Source: Chloroflexota bacterium
GTDB lineage: Bacteria > Chloroflexota > Anaerolineae > Anaerolineales > UBA11579
Direction of reading: 5' to 3'
Assembly (NCBI GenBank): GCA_003486225.1
Contig: DNGN01000033.1
Location: forward strand, 312 to 7,801
Length of the DNA: 7,490 bases
The translations under genes were made by a program, and so were the position numbers. This document shows positions 1 through 6,509 of this stretch, piece by piece; positions within the stretch are counted from its first letter, which is position 1, and every line of letters begins with the position of its first letter. The notes below the pieces were generated by a model. That model worked only from the letters and a program-made list of their open reading frames with translations. It ran no database searches and was not told where the DNA came from.

Positions 1-539
1 GCCACCACCAGGATGACAATATCAGCGCCCTGGGCGCCACGGGAGCGCATGGCTGTAAAGGCAGCGTGTCCGGGGGTATCCAAAAAGGTGATCGTGCGGT
101 CATTATGTTCAATCTGGTAAGCGCTGATGTGCTGGGTAATCCCGCCTGCCTCACCCGCAGCCACACGCGTAGAGCGGATAGCATCCAGCAAGGAGGTTTT
201 CCCATGATCTACATGCCCCAAAATCGTGACCACCGGGGGGCGCTTGCTGAGGTTTTCTTGTTTTTCATCTGCAATTAGGCGGCGCCAGAGGGCAATTTGC
301 CCAGTGTCTTCTTTATCCACCTGGTCAATCACTTCCAAGCTGGTCTCGAATCCGAATTCAGACGCCACGATAGCAGCGGTATCAAAATCAATTTGTTGAT
401 TAATATTGGCCATCACCCCGTTCGCCATCAAGACTTTGATGATATCGATTGGGCTGGCATTGATCTTTTCGGCCAGATCACGTACTGTTGTGTTAGCCGG
501 AAGTTCGATTGATTTGTTATCTTTTACATTATCGGCCAT
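1..539 (-). CDS. infB: Translation initiation factor IF-2, N-terminal part (runs off the left edge)
   Basis: IF-2 is the GTPase that brings initiator fMet-tRNA to the 30S subunit and promotes 50S joining. The visible 179 residues contain an IF2_N-type helical domain (about residues 10-60), a short linker, then the GTPase domain: G1 P-loop GHVDHGKT (108-115), G2 GGITQHI (132-138, with the switch Thr135) and G3 DTPGH (154-158). The remaining G domain and domains II-IV lie beyond the window. The ATG at 539 is fixed by an in-frame TAA directly upstream (540-542) and by a strong AAGGAG Shine-Dalgarno sequence. Only about 107 residues precede the P-loop, far fewer than in the long enterobacterial form, so this is the short-N-terminus type. 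It is the last visible gene of the nusA-rnpM-infB operon, 114 bases after rnpM. Identity is very secure. Confidence 0.97.
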   Translation of the reverse strand, partial: MADNVKDNKSIELPANTTVRDLAEKINASPIDIIKVLMANGVMANINQQIDFDTAAIVASEFGFETSLEVIDQVDKEDTGQIALWRRLIADEKQENLSKRPPVVTILGHVDHGKTSLLDAIRSTRVAAGEAGGITQHISAYQIEHNDRTITFLDTPGHAAFTAMRSRGAQGADIVILVV

Positions 540-646
540 TTACTTCTCCTTATAGCTTCTCATTCAGCTCATTTAATTTTTCTGGCCTTTTCAACAATCT
601 CACTCGGCTTCAGCCCGTCATCCGCTTAAGATTTCATTTGGATGCA

Positions 647-667
647 GGCCCCTTCATGATGAAGGCC
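647..667 (-). other. Stem-loop overlapping the rnpM stop codon
   Basis: On the transcribed strand, CCTTCA and TGAAGG pair around a TCA loop. The stem can extend to GGCC/GGCC across a two-base bulge. The rnpM TGA stop lies inside the structure. No U-run follows in the direction of infB, so it does not look like a terminator. It could be an RNA processing or stability element between rnpM and infB, or chance. The rest of the 114-base gap down to infB shows nothing except the infB Shine-Dalgarno sequence. Confidence 0.35.
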
Positions 668-965
668 CCCTTTTGTCACCGAGTGGTAATGTGCTCATAT
701 ATTCCTTGAGCACGGCCATATCTTCAGCGCTGATCTCAATTTTGAGCGCATGCGCCAGTCTTCCTTCCAAGCCTTGCTGCCAGCAAGATTGTAAGTTGTG
801 CAAGTAAGCCCCCCTGCCTGCATGCTTGCCTTGCAGGTCGATCACCACGCCCTCCGCAGAACGCACCACCCGCGTCAGGCTGCGCTTTTCTTGAACAGTG
901 CGGCAGCCCACACAGGTACGCTGAGGAATGTGTTTTTGGCGGTGTTTCCCTTTTGTCTGTGCCAC
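654..965 (-). CDS. rnpM: RNase P modulator RnpM (YlxR, DUF448)
   Basis: This is a 103-residue basic protein of the YlxR family, small RNA-binding proteins encoded between nusA and infB. In Bacillus the homologue has been linked to RNase P modulation, hence the name; that function is transferred by family, not visible here. The diagnostic N-terminal motif RTCVGCR is at residues 16-22, followed by the conserved GRGAYLH motif at 50-56. Cys18, Cys21 and a later Cys61 are present. The start is a GTG at 965, supported by AGGAG with a four-base spacer. The gene begins 30 bases after the nusA stop and is probably co-transcribed with it. In many Firmicutes an L7Ae-like gene (ylxQ) follows; here the next gene is infB directly. 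Confidence 0.93.
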   Translation of the reverse strand: MAQTKGKHRQKHIPQRTCVGCRTVQEKRSLTRVVRSAEGVVIDLQGKHAGRGAYLHNLQSCWQQGLEGRLAHALKIEISAEDMAVLKEYMSTLPLGDKRGPSS

Positions 966-995
966 TAATCTCCTGCCAGCAGCTCGGCTAGTCCA

Positions 996-2900
996 TTAAT
1001 CCAGGTATTCTTCCCAATTGTCTTCATCCCATTCACCGGTTTCACGCTTGCGGCGGCGCCGGACAATGGTGACATCCCGATCGGGATCGTATTCAACCTG
1101 GCGGTATTTCTTCTTCTTGGAACCTTTTTCACGCTCTTTTTCAAAGCGCTGCAGGTCGTCCTCTTCTTCCTCATCTTCAATGAAGGTGATTTCGCTGGCT
1201 GCAATGGCTTCTTCAAAGGTGACAGGTTCCGGTTCAAGTTCTTCCGCTTCCTGAACTTCTTCCAGCTCTGCAGCCGGTTCTGCGGCTTCAACCTCGCCCA
1301 CGAGTTCTGCTTGCTCGGCTTCAACCTCAGCCTCAACCGGGGTTTCTGGCGCGGCTGCAACCTCGAGCTCTGCTTCAGGTTCAGCTTCGACCTCTACTTC
1401 AGGCTCTGGCAGTTCAAACTCGTCCAGGGCCTTTACAATATCTTCCATTGTCTTGGGGCCTAGGCCATCGATTGCCAGGATGGCATCGGAATCGAGCGCC
1501 ATCTGCAGCATGAGGTCCCCAATTGTGGAATAACCCTCGCCTGTGAGTGTGATGGTGTGGCGTGGAGAGATCGACAGGTCATCGAGCGGGATTTGAAATG
1601 CAGCATCAGGGATCTGGGAGCGAACTTCAGCCTCTTTGGCTTTCTGGGCATCCAGTTCAGCCTGTCGCTGGTCTTCCACACCGGTTTCCACTTTATTAAC
1701 AAAGCGGCCCAGCAGTTGATATTCTTCGGGGGTGATCGGCCGGCCTTCTTCCTTGCGCACCAGAATGCCCTCAACCTGCTGAATGGTTTCGGATAATTTC
1801 TCAGCTTCTTCAGCCATTTCTGGTCTTTCTTGCAGTTTGTAAAGCGCTTCGGAGGTGGCTTCAGGCAGGCTCTTGATGTCAATACGCCAGGCTGTCAGCT
1901 TGGCAGCCAGGCGTGCGTTCTGCCCATCCCGGCCAATCGCCAGGCTGAGCTGATCTTCTGGGACAACCACCGTGGCAGTTTTGGTTTCCCCGGTTTCATC
2001 GAGATACACACCCGTGACACGTGCCGGGCTGAGCGCTTTGGCGATGAACGCGGCCGGGTCCGGATTCCATTCAATCACATCAATTTTCTCGTCGTGCAGT
2101 TCTCGTACAATGGCTTGAATACGAACACCTCGAATACCCACACAGGCACCGACCGGGTCAATGCCGGGCTGTAAGGCAGCAACCGCCACCTTGGAGCGAT
2201 AGCCAGGCTCTCTGGCAATCGAGCGGATTTCGACCATACCATGATAGATTTCAGGAACTTCGTCTTCCAGCAAGCGGCGCAGGAAGTTCTTATGGGCGCG
2301 GGAGAGGATGATGCTGGGACCGCGCGGGGTCATTTTGACCTCCAGCAGGAAAGCGCGAACGCGATCGTGCAATCGGAAGCGTTCCCCACGAATCTGGTGA
2401 TTGCGCGGCATGGTGCCTTCAGCTTTGCGATCCAGGCCAAGTGTAATTCCACCAGCATTGATCGCCTGGACGATCCCGTTCACAATCTCACCCTCAAGGG
2501 TTTTGAAATGATCGTATTGGGCCTGGCGTTCGGCTTCGCGGATGCGCTGCTGAATTACCTGGCGGGCTGTTTGCGCGGCAACGCGCCCAAAATCCTCGGG
2601 GGTTGATTCCACCATGACAATATCGCCATATTCAACTTCCGGTTCAACTTTTTGGGCTACTTCCAGCAAAACTTCGGTGCGGTCATCCTGGACTTCATCG
2701 ACCACTTCTTTTTCAGCGAAAATTGTCACGTCGCCAGTTTCAATATCAAACTGGGCTACAACCTCCTGTGCACTGGAAGCGTTGACCGTTTTGCGGTAGG
2801 CAGAGACCATGGCCGCTTCAAGGGCTTCAACAACAATTTCCTTAGGCAGTTGTTTTTCTTCTAATAATTCGCTAAAAGCCAGGAATAAATCGTTCTTCAT
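996..2900 (-). CDS. nusA: Transcription termination/antitermination protein NusA with acidic C-terminal tail
   Basis: NusA binds RNA polymerase and nascent RNA and modulates pausing, termination and antitermination. The 634-residue product shows, in order: an RNAP-binding N-terminal domain (about 1-125); an S1 domain (about 134-200); KH1 with VGIRGVRI (254-261); KH2 with [15 protein letters not shown] (321-335); and a charged helical linker (about 355-425). A single AR/helix-hairpin-helix repeat follows (about 438-492, with [12 protein letters not shown] at 477-488). After it comes an unusual extension: a Glu/Ala/Val/Pro-rich acidic stretch (about 494-582), a Lys/Arg patch (590-599), then an RRRRKR patch (614-619) and an acidic tail ending EEYLD. 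The ATG at 2900 has GGAG eight bases upstream. No rimP gene precedes it; the upstream neighbour is an acetyltransferase 253 bases away. The leader region suggests transcriptional control. Identity is very secure; the tail's function is unknown. Confidence 0.97.
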   Translation of the reverse strand: MKNDLFLAFSELLEEKQLPKEIVVEALEAAMVSAYRKTVNASSAQEVVAQFDIETGDVTIFAEKEVVDEVQDDRTEVLLEVAQKVEPEVEYGDIVMVESTPEDFGRVAAQTARQVIQQRIREAERQAQYDHFKTLEGEIVNGIVQAINAGGITLGLDRKAEGTMPRNHQIRGERFRLHDRVRAFLLEVKMTPRGPSIILSRAHKNFLRRLLEDEVPEIYHGMVEIRSIAREPGYRSKVAVAALQPGIDPVGACVGIRGVRIQAIVRELHDEKIDVIEWNPDPAAFIAKALSPARVTGVYLDETGETKTATVVVPEDQLSLAIGRDGQNARLAAKLTAWRIDIKSLPEATSEALYKLQERPEMAEEAEKLSETIQQVEGILVRKEEGRPITPEEYQLLGRFVNKVETGVEDQRQAELDAQKAKEAEVRSQIPDAAFQIPLDDLSISPRHTITLTGEGYSTIGDLMLQMALDSDAILAIDGLGPKTMEDIVKALDEFELPEPEVEVEAEPEAELEVAAAPETPVEAEVEAEQAELVGEVEAAEPAAELEEVQEAEELEPEPVTFEEAIAASEITFIEDEEEEDDLQRFEKEREKGSKKKKYRQVEYDPDRDVTIVRRRRKRETGEWDEDNWEEYLD

Positions 2901-2961
2901 CTATCATTCTCCAACATATATTATTCTGTGTGGAACTTTCTATTTGAAGTTTTAAACAAGT

Positions 2962-3013
2962 CCCACTTTTTTTCCCTGTAACGAAGAAAAGTGGGGGTGG
3001 CCCACTTTTCGTT
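2962..3013 (-). promoter_or_regulatory. Competing hairpins in the nusA leader (possible attenuator)
   Basis: In the nusA direction the leader carries three elements: AAAAGTGGG (3009-3001), CCCACTTTT (2995-2987) and AAAAGTGGG (2970-2962). The middle element is perfectly complementary to both outer ones. Pairing 1:2 gives a 9-bp stem with a five-base loop, extendable by AACG/CGTT across a three-base bulge, and followed by a moderately U-rich run (TTTTCTTCGTT). Pairing 2:3 gives a 9-bp stem with a 16-base loop and excludes 1:2. This is the geometry of a terminator/antiterminator switch. The region lies downstream of the predicted nusA promoter and about 60 bases before the ATG. It could instead simply terminate read-through from the upstream acetyltransferase gene. 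The function is inferred. Confidence 0.5.
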
Positions 3014-3042
3014 GATTCCAGTATGGACAGAAATGCTTTAAG

Positions 3043-3071
3043 ATTCTAGCATGGAAACCCTTCGGCGACAA
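3043..3071 (-). promoter_or_regulatory. Predicted sigma70-type promoter of the nusA operon
   Basis: On the minus strand, TTGTCG (3071-3066, 4/6 to consensus) is followed after exactly 17 bases by TAGAAT (3048-3043, 5/6), with an extended -10 TG dinucleotide one base upstream of the -10 box. The predicted start near 3036 would give a leader of about 136 bases containing the competing hairpins. An imperfect inverted repeat, AACCCCTT/AAGGGTT (3077-3070 and 3062-3056), covers the -35 box and part of the spacer and could be an operator. The rest of the gap to the acetyltransferase stop (3080-3153) is AT-rich and contains the 10-bp palindrome TTAGATCTAA (3093-3102) but no convincing intrinsic terminator. 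Confidence 0.55.
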
Positions 3072-3153
3072 GGGGTTAAGATAAAAATTTTATTAGATCT
3101 AAAAGATTTAAGAGGCTTTTTGGGGACTAAATGCTGCTGCCGGTAATGCTTGA

Positions 3154-3720
3154 TTATTTTACACCAGAGAGTGATTTCACCAGCCGGAAACCTGGTTCTT
3201 CCACATGCTGTAATTTTCCCTGGTCGTCATAAAAGGACCATTTTCCAGAAATTTTTTTGGCCACAGAATATCCCAACCGCTGATAAAGCCGCAGGGCGCT
3301 CTGGTTATCTTCCGCTACATTCAGGGTAACCTCGCGGAAACCGCGCTGGATGAGATCCTGCTCAACAACATCCATGAGAGCTGTGCCAAGGCCGCGACCG
3401 CGCATGGCAGGGCGTACACGAAAAGAATGGATATAAGCACGGGTGCTGCCATTGGCGCAAGAACGGTCATGCATCTTCAACTGCACAAACGCCTGACCCA
3501 CCAGCCCGAACTCAGGCAGTTCAGCAACCCACATCAGGGCAAGGCCGTTTTCTGTGCGCCGGTAAACATCTGCATAGACCTGACGATATATCTTATAGGA
3601 ACCTTCCCACTCAATTTCGCGCAGGTCAGCTTCCACCACTTTACGGTAGCGAACACGTGCAAGCCAGCTATCGCCTGAATAGAAAGCTGACTGGCTATCA
3701 TCTGTCTGGAGCGAACTCAT
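3154..3720 (-). CDS. GNAT family N-acetyltransferase
   Basis: The 188-residue product is predicted to transfer an acetyl group from acetyl-CoA; the acceptor cannot be told from sequence. The acetyl-CoA binding motif A is clear: VRPAMRGRGLGTA at 102-114, with the R-G-R-G-L-G pyrophosphate loop at 107-112. The downstream NxxALRLYxRLGY pattern is at 139-151, with Tyr146 in the usual general-acid position. The ATG at 3720 is chosen because GGAG lies 10 bases upstream and because more upstream in-frame codons sit deep inside the preceding gene. The gene overlaps the end of the fusion gene by 23 bases, which suggests translational coupling and one operon. Homology to RimI-like enzymes is possible but not established. 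No membrane segment or signal peptide is visible. Confidence 0.85.
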   Translation of the reverse strand: MSSLQTDDSQSAFYSGDSWLARVRYRKVVEADLREIEWEGSYKIYRQVYADVYRRTENGLALMWVAELPEFGLVGQAFVQLKMHDRSCANGSTRAYIHSFRVRPAMRGRGLGTALMDVVEQDLIQRGFREVTLNVAEDNQSALRLYQRLGYSVAKKISGKWSFYDDQGKLQHVEEPGFRLVKSLSGVK

Positions 3721-6334
3721 GCAACAATTTCTCCAAGAGGTCTTTTTCCTGCTCCACTTGCTGTACGCTGCCTTCAAGCCAAGCGGCGCGCAGCGCATCC
3801 AAGATCTGGCGGTAATGCGGACCGGGGGGAATACCGCGCGCCCGCAGATCATCACCTGTAGTTTTTGGTTCTACAAACTGCCAACGTTCAAAATAGTTGG
3901 TAATCACGTCTTTGGATTCCTGATTATCACTGAGTATATAGCAGATCAGCAGTGATAGAGGTTTGTACTTATCAAAAGTTTGTACGGCTATGGAAGGAGT
4001 AAACTGTGCCAGATCGTCAAAGCGCTGCCAAATCTGCATGGCATTTACCAGGACATCCACCAACCAGAGCGGCAGACGCAAACGAGCCGCCACGGAACGG
4101 GCAGAATCCGGTGTCAGGTGAAACAACCAACTCAAGTAGGTTATGGCCAATGAAAATGGGAAAGCTCTGCTCTTAAGCTGAAGCGACCAGTTGGGGGGCA
4201 CTGGGGTGGAACGGACTTGCCGGATGCGTTGCTTGGCTTGCGGATCCCAGACCAGATCGGGATGGATGGCTGTAAATACACCCAGAGCCGCCATGCGATC
4301 AAACATTGCCTCCCAATCCGGTTCTTCCAGCATGATATTGAGTTCATGACGCAAGCGGTCTCCGGAGACGCGGTCGAGCAAGCTAAGGGCATCCTCCAGC
4401 AGCTCAAGGGTGCGCGGTTCGATCTGGTAATCAAAACGCTGCTCAAAACGGATCGCACGCAGAATGCGGGTCGGGTCGTCAACAAATGAGAGCGAATGCA
4501 GCACACGCACCAAGCCGGCATGCAGGTCCGCCAAACCGCCCCAATAATCGTGTACATCCCCATAGTGATTCCCATCCAAGCGCAGGGCCAAGGTATTAAT
4601 TGTAAAATCGCGGCGGTGCAAGTCAAGCTTGATGCTGCCGCGCTCGACTGTGGGCAGCGCAGTCGGCTCGGTGTAAAACTCGCGTCGCGCAGAGACCAGA
4701 TCCAATGTTTCAGGGAAACTTTGGGCATCCAGGTTTTCGCCGAATTTTTCGGCTAATTTTTGTGCCAACCGCTTGCGGATCTTGCCGATCTTCCATTTGG
4801 CTGTGCCAAAGCGGCTGTGGGTGGTGGCGCGCCCGCCATAATGACTCACCAGGGCCTGGCTGAGTTCAATGGCATCTCCCTCGACAACCAGATCATAGTC
4901 TAGGCTTGGACGGTCGAGCAGTAAATCCCGTACAAAGCCACCTACTATATACAAAGCAGACTGCTGAGACCTGGCTTCGTCGGCTACTGCGCGCAACAAA
5001 GCCAAACGGGCTGAAGGTAAGTTGACCTCCAGCTTAGAAGCCAGGTTCTGGCGGCCGCTGGGGCTTTGCTTGGGGGTTAAAGTTTTGATCAGATCCGTGC
5101 GGGTTACGATGCCCACAATCTCACCTTTCTCCACCACGGGAATCTGTCCCCAACCTGTATCCGTCATCAGCTGCTGTAAGGCTTCCAAGGGTTCGTCCGG
5201 CCCAATGGTCACCGACCCGGCGTCCATGACCTGTCTGGCAGTCAGGTTAAGTTTATGGCTCAGGGTGCGGTCCACAGCCCTGCGGGTTAGCAAACCAATT
5301 AATTTACCGTTCTCGGCTACCGGGTACCCCTCATAGCCATAACGCTGCATGTGTTCAGCGGCTTCCTTTACCGGGGTCTCGGGTGTAAGAACCTGCGGCA
5401 GGCGAGACATGATCTCAACTACCCTAATTGCGGGATGCACATAATCCGGCAGGACATCCACCAGCTGAGCATAGACCTCGCCCGCGCGAGCCTCGCGCAC
5501 CAAGGCTGCAGCGGCACGCGGGTGCCCACCGCCGCCAAAATGCTTGGCAATCTCACCAACATTCACCTGGTCTGTGTTTGCCCGCGCAATCAACTGTGTC
5601 CCGGACAAAGTATCAATCAGCAAAATGATCGCATCAGGATCAAGCAGGTCGCGCAATTTATGGGCAATGGTGGAAAGTTCCTCATCGGTATGACGAGCAT
5701 CTGCCAGACCAACCATGATGGAATTGCCCAAGATCTCGTAGGTCTCGATCTCCTGGCGCAGTCTATCATAGATTTTTTGCTGGGCGTCGGAAAGCGGATG
5801 GTTGATGTAGTCCTGCATGATCTGAAGGCTGGCGCCCTGCTCGAGCAGGAATGCCGAGGCACGCACATCGCGCGGGGTCGTGCGGGAATAGGTCAGCTTG
5901 CCGGTATCCTCATAGATGCCGATGAGCAACAAGGTGGCCTGGGCGACCGACAGGCTTATCCCACGCTTTTGCAGGGCTTCAACCATCAAGGTCGTGGTTG
6001 CACCTATCTCATCGGTTTTTACCTGCCAGGACTCCGGCAGGTCGGGGCGAAGATCGTGGTGATCAATCACAATGATCTGAGTTTTGCTCTCCATCCCGCG
6101 CACCGTTACCAGAGATTGGGTATCGACCAGCGTGATATGGCTGACTTTCTTCTTCGGCAGGTCAGGCTGTTCCACGAAGGGGAATTCCAGACCGTAGAGA
6201 GTCAGGAAAGCGCGCACATTGCGGTTGAGACGGCGCGGTAAAACAGGCACTGCCCGCTCATCCAGCAGGTGAGCACCCAGCATGGAGGCAATAGCATCAA
6301 AGTCGGCCTGTTCGTGGGTCAGAATGATCTTCAT
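3698..6334 (-). CDS. DHH/DHHA1-CBS-CBS-class II tRNA nucleotidyltransferase (CCA/A-adding or poly(A) polymerase-like) fusion protein
   Basis: The 878-residue multidomain protein shows, in order: a DHH phosphoesterase domain with HEQADFDA (7-14), Asp71, DHH (91-93) and EDTG (142-145); a DHHA1 domain with GGGGHPRAAA (267-276); two CBS domains (about 304-360 and 365-420); then a class II nucleotidyltransferase head with GGFVRDLLL (465-473), the metal-binding D-Y-D (479-481), RRDFTIN (574-580), DDPTRILRAIRF (619-630) and DRLRHEL (659-665). The typical C-terminal GDDLRARGIPPGP motif is at 827-839. The nucleotidyltransferase part probably adds A or CCA to tRNA 3' ends; the DHH part resembles nanoRNase/oligonucleotide phosphatases; the CBS pair could sense adenine nucleotides. 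Similar fusions are known, including the Aquifex A-adding enzyme. Motif D reads DDxxR instead of the usual EDxxR. The ATG at 6334 is preferred over one at 6352 because the family begins with MKxILTHEQADFDA and GGGGGAG lies just upstream. Confidence 0.93.
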   Translation of the reverse strand: MKIILTHEQADFDAIASMLGAHLLDERAVPVLPRRLNRNVRAFLTLYGLEFPFVEQPDLPKKKVSHITLVDTQSLVTVRGMESKTQIIVIDHHDLRPDLPESWQVKTDEIGATTTLMVEALQKRGISLSVAQATLLLIGIYEDTGKLTYSRTTPRDVRASAFLLEQGASLQIMQDYINHPLSDAQQKIYDRLRQEIETYEILGNSIMVGLADARHTDEELSTIAHKLRDLLDPDAIILLIDTLSGTQLIARANTDQVNVGEIAKHFGGGGHPRAAAALVREARAGEVYAQLVDVLPDYVHPAIRVVEIMSRLPQVLTPETPVKEAAEHMQRYGYEGYPVAENGKLIGLLTRRAVDRTLSHKLNLTARQVMDAGSVTIGPDEPLEALQQLMTDTGWGQIPVVEKGEIVGIVTRTDLIKTLTPKQSPSGRQNLASKLEVNLPSARLALLRAVADEARSQQSALYIVGGFVRDLLLDRPSLDYDLVVEGDAIELSQALVSHYGGRATTHSRFGTAKWKIGKIRKRLAQKLAEKFGENLDAQSFPETLDLVSARREFYTEPTALPTVERGSIKLDLHRRDFTINTLALRLDGNHYGDVHDYWGGLADLHAGLVRVLHSLSFVDDPTRILRAIRFEQRFDYQIEPRTLELLEDALSLLDRVSGDRLRHELNIMLEEPDWEAMFDRMAALGVFTAIHPDLVWDPQAKQRIRQVRSTPVPPNWSLQLKSRAFPFSLAITYLSWLFHLTPDSARSVAARLRLPLWLVDVLVNAMQIWQRFDDLAQFTPSIAVQTFDKYKPLSLLICYILSDNQESKDVITNYFERWQFVEPKTTGDDLRARGIPPGPHYRQILDALRAAWLEGSVQQVEQEKDLLEKLLHEFAPDR

Positions 6335-6343
6335 CTCTCCCCC

Positions 6344-6349
6344 ATTGTA
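6344..6349 (-). promoter_or_regulatory. Weak candidate -10 box for the fusion gene
   Basis: TACAAT (5/6 to the -10 consensus) ends nine bases before the ATG at 6334 on the minus strand. No good -35 box is found at 16-18 bases upstream. An alternative TAAAAT lies at 6369-6364 but its TTGAAA partner is only 14 bases away. If TACAAT is used, the transcript would begin within a few bases of the start codon, leaving almost no leader. Confidence 0.22.
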
Positions 6350-6509
6350 CATCAGCCCGTAAAATTTTAGGTGAAAATTTATTTTTCAAGTGCCCCGTTC
6401 GGGCTGGTGAAGATTTCTCACCCGGCACCATCGCAGATGACGGCATGTATCATGCCAATGCGAGTTCAAATCCAGGTCGCCCATACTCTGATCACGAGTA
6501 GATTGTAGG

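Noticed and set aside
540..600. Small frame of 17 codons (GTG start) in the rnpM-infB gap, ending just before the infB ribosome binding site
   Set aside because: No Shine-Dalgarno sequence, too short to judge, and other frames in the same stretch are equally open over this length.
965..1360. A 131-codon minus-strand frame rich in Lys/Arg
   Set aside because: It is a shifted frame of the Glu-rich nusA tail; the basic composition follows from frame-shifting GAA/GAG codons.
1460..1882. A 140-codon minus-strand frame inside nusA
   Set aside because: Out-of-frame shadow of the intact NusA linker and HhH region.
3056..3077. Intrinsic terminator at AACCCTT/AAGGGGTT
   Set aside because: The stem is short with a bulge and no U-run follows on either strand; its overlap with the predicted promoter fits an operator better.
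3721..3855. N-terminal extension of the acetyltransferase frame upstream of 3720
   Set aside because: These codons lie inside the fusion gene's C-terminal motif region in another frame, and the ATG at 3720 has its own Shine-Dalgarno sequence.
4141..4728. A 195-codon minus-strand frame
   Set aside because: Out-of-frame shadow of the nucleotidyltransferase domain; Cys- and Ser-rich nonsense translation.
5351..6241. A 296-codon open frame on the plus strand
   Set aside because: It lies fully antisense to the DHH/CBS part of the fusion gene, whose motifs are intact; the translated sequence shows no recognisable domain and has no ribosome binding site.
6401..6484. Complete tRNA gene on the plus strand
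   Set aside because: A T-loop-like TTCAAAT is present, but the T-stem mispairs, no D-arm consensus or U33-containing anticodon loop can be placed, and the acceptor strands pair poorly.
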